From contig NW_013652587.1 in assembly GCF_000499385.1 (NCBI RefSeq), forward strand, positions 1-56,976: a DNA stretch of 56,976 bases. Reading direction: 5' to 3'. A program made the translations under genes and the position numbers. Below are positions 27,501-39,374 of the stretch, one piece after another (position 1 is the first letter of the stretch; each line of letters starts with the position of its first letter). This DNA comes from Eimeria necatrix (Eukaryota > Apicomplexa > Conoidasida > Eucoccidiorida > Eimeriidae). The notes below the pieces were generated by a model. That model was not told the DNA's origin and searched no databases. It saw only the letters and a program-made list of their open reading frames with translations.

Positions 27501-28146
27501 GTGCCCTTGTACTGTTTGCTCTCCTTGTTGCTTCATCAAATCTGCTCTGGAACTCTTTACGAAGGCCTGCGATAACAGTCTTTCTCTTTGCGCCTGTTAA
27601 GAATGATAGCCTGACTTTTAAAAGCGAGGCCTCAATGCAGCTGGTCTGCATATTCGGTGAAATATAGCTTAATCCGTGCTTCATGTTACTGGTCGAGTGC
27701 GCCTAGGGGATCTGACCTGTGGCACCCTGCCTTTTAGTTGCTTCTGACGCTCGTCAACAAATCCGAGCAGCCAACGGGAAAGAAATATTGGCGGATCTGA
27801 TGAGTCCGGACCATAAAAACATACACTAACTTATTCTTTGACATTTAGGTAAATGCAAAATGATTGAGAGTCCAGCAAAAGTGTTTCAGAAAACAGGAAG
27901 TGTAGGCGACCTGGGTTTGGTAGCTATCTGGCGCCAGGCCAACGCTAGTGCAGTTCACCTATCAGAATCACACAGTTTATACTGTATTTCCTTGCTCCTA
28001 CCTTTGGGCTGGGCTTTGATGGTAGCAGCAAGGCCTTCTGCAAGCGCTTTTGCAACATTTCCGTGCAAGTAAATCGCAACTGCTTCCGTTCCCTCACTGC
28101 AACATGCTTCCTGTACATTTGATGTGGCGGCTAGTGTGCTTGCCAT
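24538..28146 (-). CDS. Dpy-30 plus GAF-like axonemal protein (RSP2-like)
   Basis: Probable flagellar radial-spoke-type scaffold protein of about 770 residues. The start is the ATG at 28146. Exons with agreeing phases are 28002-28146, 27717-27796, 27237-27593, 26879 down to about 26480 (donor unclear), 26013-26248, 25374-25941, 25231 down to about 25000 (end unclear), about 24808-24935 and 24538-24735, ending in TAG. Exons 1-2 form a Dpy-30 dimerisation motif (YLHGNVAKALAEGL then DPPIFLSRWLLG, residues about 26-65). Exons 3-5 look like a GAF-type domain: TGVYMAKYEEQ, LRYIATDKSH, GITWDLF, RIYYFGLTRPGSYIAVSVEF, KYILCADSLGQ. Exon 6 has a Glu/Lys-rich coiled coil with an acidic tail. N-terminal Dpy-30 followed by GAF is the order known from Chlamydomonas RSP2, so the radial-spoke assignment is inference from architecture. 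Another Dpy-30/GAF ciliary protein remains possible. Confidence 0.72.
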
Positions 28147-28205
28147 CGTAGATAAGTATTCACAAAGCGTAACGTTTGCATAAACACTTGTGGCATGCGA
28201 GAGGC

Positions 28206-28951
28206 TTAATACAAAGCTGTGATTCTGTTGGTGCCTCCACAGGCTTGCACGAGACTCACTGAGACCTGCTCAAATCTTTCAAGCGTTTTTTCCAAGTGAA
28301 TACGAACAGCAAAAATTTTGGAAATACGTTCCGGCGTTTTGTCCCTGCGTGGAAGTTTGTGGCTGTAATACGAACTCAAACACTCTCGGAGCACTCTTGC
28401 AGGAACAACACTACAGGCAGCGTTCAGCTCGATGTTTTCGTTTGTTTCTAAAGTGCCGATGTCATTTGTTTCCATAACACGACGGTTTTGCTCACAGAAC
28501 GTTTACGAATATATTCCTGAGTGGTAGGTGAACTTGAGCAACGAAAAGTCACCTTCAGCCCACCCTAGACAAGAATCGAATATTTTCCACAGGTTTTGGA
28601 AGGCAGCATAGTTACTTCGGAGCACGATCTTGCTTGATAGAGCAGGAAGCAATTCCTTAACGTTCCAAAGGGTTTCGCAGCTTGCTCGCGTATAAAAGAG
28701 CGTTTTTCGGCCCACAATGTTTCGTTTAGAAGACAAGAACGCGGCCACGATGAACACTGTTCTGGCTTCTTCATCGAATCAACACTTCTAGAAGGTTGCA
28801 GCAAGTGGAGATCCGGAGGAAAGCTAAAAGAATGAAAGTGCAGAAAATCCTGGGAAAAGACCAAAATCAAAGAAGTTTTAGCCACTAATTCATTTTGCCA
28901 CATAGAGTCAAGTATGCATGTAAGGAGCTCATGATTTATGGCAACATGCAT
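28206..28951 (-). CDS. unrecognised gene, 3' exons only
   Basis: The last exon appears to be 28206-28490: an acceptor before CAAAACC, then 94 codons ending in TAA. It contains ARVLRECLSSYYSHKLPRRD and a helical stretch SKIFAVRIHLEKTLERFEQ. A second likely exon lies at about 28553-28760, with LWNVKELLPALSSKIV and FQNLWKIFDSCLGWAE before a GT donor. A third may lie at about 28880-28951 (ELLTCILDSMWQNELVAK). The joining phases between them could not be reconciled, so an exon or a splice site is missing from the model. The stop is only 59 bases upstream of the ATG of the Dpy-30 gene on the same strand. These exons might instead be a 5' part of that gene. I recognise no domain. Confidence 0.4.
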
Positions 28952-30506
28952 GCAGCGCTTTGGCTGCGAACCTCTAATTGTTTTATCTGGGAAATTTCGC
29001 CTGAAACTGTTTGCGCTTCACAAAAAGTTGAACAATATATTGTTCTAGCAGAATATTGGACTCTCCTGTTGTTTATGATTTGCTGCCTAAAACGGTGCCA
29101 CTGGTTAGTCGAGGTGGCTGCACGTAATAATTTCAGCACTTTTTACATTGCCGCCAACTGTGTCTCAGATACTAAAGAGCAGAGGATTTTTCGGACAAAT
29201 TTTGTCTTCCTTCCTTTTCAGGGTGCAAGTGGACAGAAGCCCTCTGCTTATTCCCCAAAGCCTGGAACATAGTTGCATGTGGTTAACTCTGTTTAGTGCT
29301 TTTCAGGCATATATCACACCTATGGGCATTGTGGTCACTTGGAAATTTTGGCAATATAATTCTGAGAGCAGTCGTCTGTAAAAAAATTGTTCTTGCCTCT
29401 ACAAGGGAGGCTTTGTGCAGGCAGCCCGCTCACCATAACACTGGATACTCCAGCAGTGGGTTTACTTGGCTCTTTCGCGGCTGGACAGCTTTTGAATCGC
29501 AAAGAGGCCAAAACGTGTGTTGCTCTCTTGCCGTTCTCAGTGCAGTAGCGCCCTAGTTCCCATTTCCAAAGGCCGGCTGCCAGTCGTCCATCTTTCTTTC
29601 CAAATTTAGTACCTCGTCTTTAAGCTATTAGACCTCGATTGTACTTTGTCGTTCATGAATACCATGCAGTTGACGAATGCCGATGCTCATTATATGCTAA
29701 CATATACTGAGTAGGAAAATTTAGCAGAACTATGATACATTTACATACGTGCTCTGTGGGCACATGTTGGAAAACGTGCTGCAGCCGTCCCTACAAGTGT
29801 CAGAGAAATTCTCGAAAGTAATATTAGGTTAACCCATGCTAATACTGCAGCAAGCCCTTGGGATCTAAATTAGCAGGAAAAGTGTTCTACTTAGTTAGAT
29901 GGATTAATGTGTTGGAAGCAAGCTCTGGAAGCAACAGCGTAGATTGAACATAGATATCACAATTTGTCTGTTTTAATGCGTCAAATAATGTGTGAAATAC
30001 TTTTACTGGTGCTGTGCTGGCGGGCCGGCAATGCCACCTTTTATGCATTCAACGTAGTTCTTGCACGTGTGCCTGTTTAAAATGCAGGCACTTCAATGTT
30101 ATTAATTAACTTAACAGAATGCCCTCATTGAAGAATTTGAGATTTTTACAGTGTATCTCTTCGATGAGTAGCGCCAGCGTTCTCTATGTTCAAGCTTCTG
30201 ATTTTAGCAGCTCCTTAACGGCAACATGCTAGGATGTATTTTCGAATTATGTTACCTGCAAGTTTACAAAGAAAAAAGATCGGATAGGAAGTGCTCGCGA
30301 AGATGCAGCCATCTGGGCATGCGTGGCGGCAAAGGCTTTTTTTGCTTCACTCTTTAACTTTGAAGAAGGTCATTGTGCTTCATAATTATCAACGTGTTTG
30401 TCAAAATCATGGCGCCCATTTGCAACTACAGCTTTGCTTTCGCCTTTTTCAAGTTTCTGAATAGCCGCGCCTAGAAGACTGGCGCCTCAGAAGAGAGACA
30501 TCGACT
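28952..30506. other. 1.5 kb without a supported gene
   Basis: This stretch lies between the 3' end of the docking-complex-like gene and the exons of the next minus-strand gene. Several short frames are open on both strands, but none shows a domain or a consistent splice chain. It may contain the 5' exons of the partial gene at 28.2-29 kb. Confidence 0.4.
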
Positions 30507-33500
30507 TCAATTTAGTGCCGGCAATTGAGCATTGAGTGGTAGATCATGATGCGTCGTACTGCTATCACAATGTTTTGAATCGCGCACACAGTTTTGTATT
30601 TGTGCATCGGTAATTCCACTAAATTTCTGCTTGTTTTCTATCTGAAGGCCAAGCAATGCTGGAATGCTATGATTCCGAAGATTTTCAAAGTAGCTCTCGA
30701 GTGAAGATTCTGCATTGACGTTGTACGGAGCCTGAACACCGCATCATATGCCTTTAAGCTATTTGGGAGCCATGTTGCTGTGCTCTCTGCCGAGAGCGGG
30801 GAAACTCTAGAGATGTTCTGCGCTCGCCCACCTCAATGCCAATCTGCACAAGCTTTTTGTTAATACTGGCTGCGTAGCGCCTGGCCTGGTCCACAGTACT
30901 GAGGAAGTTTTTCAGGACGTTATTCCTGTACGTGCAATTCCCCATATTGCATTTTTCCAATGAAACATTGAATTGCAGGAACCCTTTTCTGCACGCTTCA
31001 GGGATGGGAATCTGGGCTTGAAGAGGTACAAGGGCTAGTCGGCTTACCTTGTTGCGTGAGTGTGTAATGTTGCACTCCAGGACTGCGCCTGTGCATCAAG
31101 TGCCTGGCACAATAGCATCAGTACAAACTTTGTGTCATGAGAAATTCGCCTTTTAATCCAGATGTTGGATAGGTGTGAATTTTCATTTTTTAGCTGTGTC
31201 TTCAGAGTTGGATTCACTACTAGGATTGCAAACCAACGAGCAAAACAGTTTTGGGGACGAAACCGTTGAGTTCCTTGGGCTGCTGCCTTACTGCATACAG
31301 ATTTCGTATATGAGCGCAGTTTCCCAGCGCGAGCTCTTCAACTGCGCATCGGACGACCTCTTGATATTCCCTTCTGCAAGACTGAATTCGATCAAACAAA
31401 TTTGCGCTTGCCAACTAAATTTTTGCCCTTTTCTTGTGTTTTGTGCCCATTATGTTGGTGATCCTTTGTCATACTAAGACTTGCCACACTGTTGCATTAC
31501 AGCCCAGGTTTTGGTCTAAAGTACAGCCTTGTTACGTGTTTGACATTTTCAGTAGTTGTTCTTTAAAGCAAGCTACCTCAAGTCTTTCTTCCGTTTCTTC
31601 CGCTATGAGCTTCAGCTTTTGGTTCTCCGCTTCTCCGTTGAGAAACTTATTTACAATTTCCATAACATCAAGCATTCCCTGAGTAGCCTCAACATACATG
31701 CCTTTTCATGGCAGCAACGACTAAGTTGCAGCATAGGCATGATAAGACGCCGTTGCGATGTTTCCAATCCTAGGCAATCCAAACTTTTCTTTCCACGCTC
31801 TTCACTCCAAAAGCCTCACTGTTGCCTCGCGGATCTTTTGGAACGTGTCTTCTTTGTATTGCCATTTCTCCACGTTCTCAACATTGGTCTTCTGTAAATA
31901 GTTTGCAATCAGCTTCTCGACACACAGCATTCTTCTCCACCTTCCGGAAGATGCGGAAAGCGCTGCAGCAGCAGCATCATTCACGACTGCTTGCTGCCAC
32001 TCAACAAGCTGCTGCCTGCACAAAATTCCAAGTTTGTGTGAACACACTCTCGTAGTGTCTGCGCTCAGCAGTCAGCAAAACCAGTGTTCGCTTGGTGTAC
32101 TCGCTTCACGCGAATCCCTGGAAACAAAGCGTTTAATTTTATTCTGGAAGCAACACATTACGCGGAGATGATACCTTTATCATTTTGGGGCCTAACTGAT
32201 TAGAACGGATCATTTGAGAGAATCATGCATTGTGGAAGGACTGGTATGTCAGATACTCTATTACATTTTCGTCGACACACAAACAAAGCGCATCTACATA
32301 TTTCCCCGTATCACGACTTAAGTAGTGAATTCCTCATCAGCACTAAAATTAATAACAGGAGTGTGACTGGAAGGGAAGTTTTCCCATATAGGGCCTTTCG
32401 TGCGGTATGCAAGTACCATTCGATATTCACGCACTTGGAGCGCCTTTACCTTTTCTCTACTGCAGCCCTTCTCATGTCACTTGCTTCGCATATTTCCCTG
32501 AGCCCATTGTTACAGATGATCCTTTCTCCTTCCAATTCCTAACACCAGGCACGTATCCACATGGGCTCCCTCTCTGGACCGGGGAAACCATGCCAGCAAC
32601 ATCGTATATCTTTATATTATAAAGTATTACGTTTGATACTGACCCGTTCTAACTGCCTTATCTCCGAAAGTGCTGAACCTGTTTTCTTCCTTTGCTTCCT
32701 GGAAAAAGTTAAAAGCGGTTTGTGCACATCTATTCTTGAAGTCAGATGAGCATCACGCAGCATGTTAACTTTACATGTTATTGCTGGCTGCCGGAAACGT
32801 AATCATTTGCTAATATAACCATCCAGAATGCCCACCGGCTCACTCTAGGGCACGGTGTTCTTCCTTCAGTTGGAGACCTAAGCATTTGAGCCTGCTCTGT
32901 AGCATTAAGTTTTTTTTTCTAACCGCATCCTTCTCAAGCTCAGATATCGCAGGACAGAGACAGAAAGAAGTAACAGTGACCAAGTTCAATAAGTGACAAC
33001 TACCGGAGGAAAAAAGGAAATATTTGATTTAAAATAGCGGATGGGTGAAAGAATTACTGAAAAGTTGGGCGGTACCTTCGTTCTTTGAAGGATATGCATG
33101 TAAACCTTCTTGGTATGAGCAGCCTCGGAAACCTTTTTACTTAACTGCGCAAGCGATTTCTTCATTTCAGCTGCACGCTGAAAAGACAAGCCAGTATCTC
33201 GTTGAATTGCTTCTCCAAAGGGCAAGCTTCAGGCCAATAGCACTTCTTCTACATAAAGCTTACTCCTAGGTTAGCTTTGGCTGACCTCATGTATGCGAGC
33301 TTTTTCCGTAGAAACTTGATGCTCCGCAGAATCAGCCTGGCGAATACCCTCCTAAACAGGGGCACTCAGAGCAACGATGACCTTTAGAAAAAGTAGCAGT
33401 CTTGCGGTGCGGAGAGAAAATTTTTTTATTGAGGTGATTCACGTTTGCCGGGTGTTTTTGTTTTATCGAATGTAGCTCTACACCTTACCTTGTATCGTGT

Positions 33501-34368
33501 AACCTCTTCGCTCATCCTTCTAACCTCTGAATGCACGTCGTCAAAGCGTTTTCGTAAACTTGCCAAAAGGTCTTCCACTTTCTCCACAGGGTCTGATTGC
33601 TCTGCCTGTACACAGTGCATTTGAGGGGCTCACGGCCAACGACTGCATACTTCTGCGTTTCCTGTTTGGAAGATCTAGGGAATGCATGAGTCAATGAGAA
33701 AATAGTTCAGAGGACTTCAATATTTGTTTTACTGGTTTAATGTTTTCCGGGAGGAGGTTCAACTGATGGGCAAACATTAACGAACAGTGGCTACGTACGC
33801 GAAAGCTCTGGACAGTCTGCTTTACTGTTCTCATGAAAGAATTTAGCTGTTGTGGGCCTGTTGCATTGGTCTTGTTGAGTGCGTGAGACTTTTTTTGGTG
33901 TCCTGTGTCCTGCGCTGCAGTGATACTTGGTGTACTGGTCTCCACATTTTCTAGAAAAAGCGGAGCTCCCAGCAGTTCACCGTTTGTCTGAGATAAAGTA
34001 CAGTCAAATCTGAAGCCTACTACTCATGCTTTCTGTCGGTTCCCAGTGAGTAAGCAGACCCTTTGGGTGACTGCAACAGAGTTCTGGGTGACTTCGCAAG
34101 AGCCTGGAAAGAAATATGTCAATTTCAGCACTGCTTGTATTACTCTGAGAGAGATCAAACTTTATGGAGAAAAGGTAACATCTCTTTTGAATTGCTCGTT
34201 GCTGGATAGCACAGACGTGAGGGTTCCTGGTTGTTAGCTTGCCTTGCCCTTTTCTACATTTTTCGTATCCTGGGCCAGATTCCCGGTAGAGGTACTCATT
34301 TTGTGCAATAATGCGGACCACAATATATTTATGTTGGGCAGTGTCACGGCGTTGCATCGACCATCCAT
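30507..34368 (-). CDS. outer-dynein-arm docking-complex-like coiled-coil protein
   Basis: Axonemal docking proteins of the CCDC114/CCDC63/CCDC151 group fix outer dynein arms to doublet microtubules. The model joins twelve exons with agreeing phases: 34348-34368 (tentative start), 33799-33987, 33489-33605, 33286-33336, 33076-33177, 32844-32938, 31820-32015, 31577-31678, 31292-31414, 31048-31103, 30832-30925, 30507-30731. It gives 456 residues and a TGA stop. The family signature is visible as KKVYMHILQRTK (residues about 149-160), then WQYKEDTFQKIREAT joined exactly across an intron to GMLDVMEIVNKFL (about 250-270), then LKLIAEETEERLE. Heptad-rich segments occupy most of residues 71-290. The C-terminal quarter (YFENLRNHSIPALLGLQIEN) is less family-like. 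The protein is shorter than animal CCDC114, and the first exon is the least certain part. Introns run from about 120 to 830 nt. Confidence 0.78.
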
Positions 34369-34818
34369 GACATTGCTACGAGCATGTGCAAGTTCTTCAG
34401 CACGGCACTGCCCAGGCGGATTACCATGCTTAGCTGTGCGCACAGTAGCTATGTCAGTGACTTCAGTACTCAAAGTTCTAGACCTAGGTGATTATTTAAA
34501 AGGACAAGGAATGGTTCGCGAAAATTTTTCCAGGGACGGTGCGCTGATGGCTGCTAACTTTCTGCAGCTATCAGCTTGCATCGAACAACTTCACGCCAAG
34601 TAGAACGAAGCTCCTTTACAGTGACGAAAAATTAGATATCTCACACGTTTATAATAATGTTCGATGCTTTGCAGTTGCACTGTATTTGCTTACGAGTCGC
34701 CCCCCCTACTGTGAAGAGTGACTTCAAGCCCCGCTGGCAGAAGTCACGAATATCGAAGCAAATGATAATCGCTGTTTCCTGCAACGGTTGCTGTCCTATC
34801 AATTAGCCTTATCATTGG

Positions 34819-37238
34819 TCAAAACAAAAATCTGGCAGCACCAGCTGCGACCACAACCAGAAGACATTTAATCATTTTGGTCTTCGCCTTGGTGCCAGGC
34901 TTCAGTAAGAATGCTTCAACATATAAATCTCCGGTTATGCCTTGCCCGTGAGTAGAAACACTGTAGGTGTCCACTGTTGCACTGAAAAATTCTGCGATTG
35001 GCGTCACAGACAACTGTAGGACGTTTAGTCGAGAGGGCAAAGTATTCCTGCCGAGTCCGTCGGAACCGCAGGGCACAGGGTATTCCACGAAAGCTCGAGA
35101 AACGTGTTTCTGTCTACGAAGATTGTAGCTATAATGTGACAGTATGAGACGCGCGTTTGCTGCAAAGTAATTAACTGTGGTGAGAGACCAAAGCCTCCAA
35201 CAGAGGATGAAATGAGAACACAGTGTCTTCCACGCGTGTCGCTGTGTGATAGTACCTAGTTTTACTCAAACTTAACGGTTAGCACAGAGTAGAAACACTG
35301 CCTTTGCCTCAGCCAGGCAGAAAGCCAGCCCATGCTCACAAATGCACGCTGTTGTAAAAAAGGACAAGTATCTTTAAAGAGACGTGCAGTATTTAAAAAA
35401 AGGAAGAATACTTGCGCCCTTTAGTAAGGATGCACAAACACAATGCACGCGTCTGAATTTGCACCCTTCACGATCAGCAGCACCGGAAATTTTGGTGAAC
35501 AGAAAGATATGAACAAGATCAAACCCTTATGCTTCTTCATCTAAAAGTCCATTAGCTTTTCATTTCAGTGGCTTCACGAAGCTTATACTCCAAACCTTCC
35601 TAACAGCTTCTAGCAAATGCATCTCTGAGCCGTATGGACTTCCCAGGATTCTCGGTCGATCAGTAGCAAGTTTGGGGCCCACAGATTGTTTTCAGCTAGC
35701 AAAGTTTCCGCTACGTGCGTAAGGTACTTTAATGCTAATTAATCAAGATTTGGCTCTCTTGGGACAGCCTCCGGAATCTTTAGAGTGTAACCACAGTGGA
35801 TTCAACACTTGTAGTTGCCGCATTTCCTGCATGCTTTGTGACTCAAGAGCGGCAAAGAAATGTCTGCCCTCAGTAGAACTTGCAGATCCATAAAATGATT
35901 TGCGTGACTTCCAGGCGCCTCGTCTGGGAGAGGCTTGTTGAAGTATTTATAGTCCATAAGTAAAAACTTGAGGCTATATTTTTACTGCAAATCTTCAACG
36001 CCCAATGCACTAGCGGCGTAACTAACGAGTCCAAGCTTACAGCTTTATGATCACTAATCACATCTTTCGCAGTGAAATTCGAAATAAAGACACTCAGAAA
36101 AAGGCGTCTTTTCACTGCAAGCCAACACAAGGCGAGGCGCCCACACGAATCCTTGGAAACGCAAAGTTGCAAAAGGAGGTGCTATCAGCAGGAATACATG
36201 CAAAGCACAGCTTAGTTTAAGATTGCATGAAATATATCCACTGAAGGAGAATTTCTTGTATTCTGCTCTTTGATTCATGAAGAATCAGTCCTTCGCTACT
36301 TCATACGTCTCCTGAGCTAGCCAACCCATCTGCGGCTACGAAAATTCTTCTAAACATCAGCAGCCAAAGGTCTGGTGCATCGGGGATCACTGACAGAATT
36401 ACAAAGCTTCCAGCAGACTGTAACAGCTAGAACAAAATAAAAACGAAACACAGGCAAAAACGCCCGAAGCTTACGATGCCGTTAATTGCTCTCACCGGTA
36501 AGCCTTGTGCGTGTAATCCTGGATACATCTAGCGATCACAAGGCTCATAAATGGCTACGCTAGCTGCCATTTGCACTCACAAGTGTTCTATTGTCCTGCA
36601 AGCATTGACAGATAAAGAGCAGTAGAGGAAGTGCGAACGGAGATGCAATGACTAAAGTATCTGCAACACACAGAAAGCCATGGCGCTCTTCCGTTGCAGC
36701 ATGAAGTACACAAATGAATTCAATGTGAGTTTTTAATGAAACATACCAGCTCAAAGCGAAGCCGCTCCTTTAAATGTTAATGCGTAGCTGTCTAACGTGT
36801 TGTCAGAAGACAGGACAGTGGAGTTAGCAGCGAACAAATAAAACAAAGAAGTTCTCACAAAGCATAATGCTTGATCGAAGAGTGCAGCACTCAGAAAAAA
36901 GAGCCAAGAATAACACTTGAATAAAAAAGTACAAGAATGGGAGACGCAGAGATGCAAATAGGGAAGGCAAGAGAGGAAAAATTCCAAGTTCGAGCTTGTG
37001 GCTCGCTTTTGTGGGCAGGACTCTATTGCTGCCCATACACGGCCTTCAGAGTCAAATGCTTCAGAATGTGTAGATTTACGTACTCAACGAAAGTCAGAAA
37101 CTCGCAAAAGGAGTTACGCTTCCGGCTGTAAGGCGTGGGGGGTTGTGGCTGGCAACGGGCACTAAAATGCTGCGCGTACCACATCGGGATGATGAGGGAG
37201 AAACACTGAAGGAAGACTGATGCGGTCCTCAAAGCCAT
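34819..37238 (-). CDS. candidate membrane or secreted protein, unrecognised, partly resolved
   Basis: Several protein-like pieces lie on the minus strand. The terminal exon 34819-35159 (acceptor TTTGCAG) reads LILSHYSYNLRRQKHVSRAF, then PSRLNVLQLSVTP, and ends in a hydrophobic tail IKCLLVVVAAGAARFLF before the stop. A piece with a phase-1 donor at 35589 (HLLEAVRKVW) joins it in frame. Exon 36307-36417 encodes SFVILSVIPDAPDLWLLMFR. At 37238 an ATG in a good context opens MALRTASVFLQCFSLIIPMW, a possible signal peptide. The linking exons are not resolved, so these could be two genes. I noticed a faint resemblance of the terminal exon to TMEM231-type ciliary membrane proteins, but it is too weak to name. 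Confidence 0.35.
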
Positions 37239-37239
37239 G

Positions 37240-39374
37240 GCTTGCAATAATGATTTTGGGCTGTTTTAATGGTAAATAGTATTTTTAATTAATTAGTGAG
37301 TGGTACGTATGAGCCTTTGGAGGCCGAAGCGAAGAGAAAACTATGAGCCCAGCTGAGCTGAACTGACAACGTTAGCTGTAAAAAACATTCATCCGAAATC
37401 AAAGGCACAGTACAAAGCCTCCGAACTTCAGATTTCTGTTGATGGCATTTAGGAATATAGGCTAATCACTGCAGTATAGCCAAAGCCCGATATCTCTCAG
37501 CGAAGCACATCTGTTACTCCTAACTGTGCAGCACAAGCTGATTGGACTACGAAGGCACAAGCTCGCAGAATGATTTTGTATACTAAACTACTAGATGTGG
37601 AAAAACTGCGATTCAAATCTGCGTGGTAAATTTTTTCTTTGACTGGATAGAAGTGAGTGCCCAGCACTAAAAGCACTAAAAGTTGTGTATTAGAGACTGG
37701 TCCTGCATGCAAACGGGGCCTACTTTTGGCATGCCTCCGCAAATTGCTTCCCTGCTCGGTCTTCCTGAAAGCCACGTAAAAGACAAGCTTTATGCATCAC
37801 TTAAGTTGGCAGATGAAAAGCATCTCTTATGAGAAAAAATATGTTACTGCTTCTTCATATAAAGGTTTGTGTGCGTCCTTCATTTAACGTGAAACATCGG
37901 CGGTAGGCTTATGGCTATCCTCCAACGTAATTTGTCTTGACGCTGACCTTCTGAGGAGTTTCTTAGCTATTTCAAAGGCCTTTGCAAGCTATGAACAGCT
38001 GTTTGTGTCCGCTTTCAATTCAAAAACAGGCCGGTTCAATAGACAATTATTTAGAGCGATTAATCGTGAACTACATTTTACTTCACTCAGATTTTCTCGT
38101 TGCCATGAGTGAAATGTGCTCGCATTTTTGGCAGCCATGGTGGAATGCGGTTTGCTTACCAGGTGAAGTCAGTGGCATTGCAATGGAAGCGAATGCGACC
38201 ACCAAAAGTCTATCTTATAGCCTACAACTGATCAACAAACAGGGCCAAAACAAACCCTGAGTGACTCACTTTGGCTGCAAGCAAACCAAGTCTGCAGGGA
38301 TAAGCTGCTCTTGAACATGGACCTTAAGTGAAAACCAAGAAGTTGAAGACATATGCAGCGGCTTCTTGGGGTTCATTGATACTTTGCAAGTCTCACAAGA
38401 TACATCTGTTGTACAGAACTCCAGGCTGTCACGCTAGTTGCTAGCAGCCACTAGATGATGGAATGCAACAGCGAAGCTGCAGACCCCGCTAATTGCGGCA
38501 TAAACTACATCCACTCATTGATCTCTTCTTGGAGTTCCGAGTGAGTTGGTGCTTGTCGATTGATTATGAAATGTGCGGAGTTCTCTTGATGAGAAAATCG
38601 CCTCATTTATGCAAAGGAAGGACAAGCATGGGCCTCAATAATCTCATTTCATAGTAACGGGACACTAGTTGCATCCTGATGAAAATAATAGGTGCAGGAA
38701 CAAGCATGTATATTATCGCTTGCCAGCAATTTCACACGTACCGCATGCAGTGCCCAGTGAGAAGTAATGATGCAGAGCACTCACTCCGAAGCATGAAATC
38801 AAAAGCTTGCGGGGGACGCAAAGGTTAAGTGAAAGGGCGCGTTCAACAATTGCCTGTTTGAGTGATGCAATCAAGCCTCCTTTTGATCGACATTGCAAAA
38901 GGTGTTTTAACCTGCACTGTTGCAGTTATCTTCACCGGACTGAGTACCGTGGAGTAGATTCCCCTACAGGCTATCATCTGTAAGAGATAAAACCACTTAC
39001 TGTTGCAGGACTCCAAATACCTGGGGGCATTTCTTTTGTTCTAGCATGCGCGCCAAGTTTTCTTTACTTATCACTGCGTACCCTCTCTACTTTTAATCGA
39101 AGTCATCTTTTAGCTTTTATATTTTGGCAGCGGGTGCACGATGTAACATGTGCTCCGCCTATTTTGGAGGTAAAAACCCAATCGCTGTACTTTTAACATG
39201 ACTCCACATCGCGTAGAGTTTCAGCGTGCGGAACGCAACTGCTGCCTTTTCTTTATCTAATCAGAATGCTAACTCAGCATGCTGCCATTAGCTTGTTCTC
39301 ATGCTTACACGCAGCTGTACTATCACCATCGTATGTGTGACTCAGATTTGATGTGACATTCTGCAAACTCACAG
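37240..39374. other. 2.1 kb between divergent genes; no supported exon
   Basis: The region separates the minus-strand genes from the plus-strand EF-hand gene, so it may hold promoters for both and the missing 5' exon(s) of the latter, whose first modelled exon starts in phase 1 at 39375. An open frame at 37982-38260 has some protein-like character but no splice chain or domain that I can support. Confidence 0.4.

Noticed and set aside
27787..27812. CTGATGAGTCC, like the start of a hammerhead ribozyme core
   Set aside because: The required CGAAA segment is absent after the stem, and the bases are explained by an intron acceptor and the Dpy-30 exon of the minus-strand gene.
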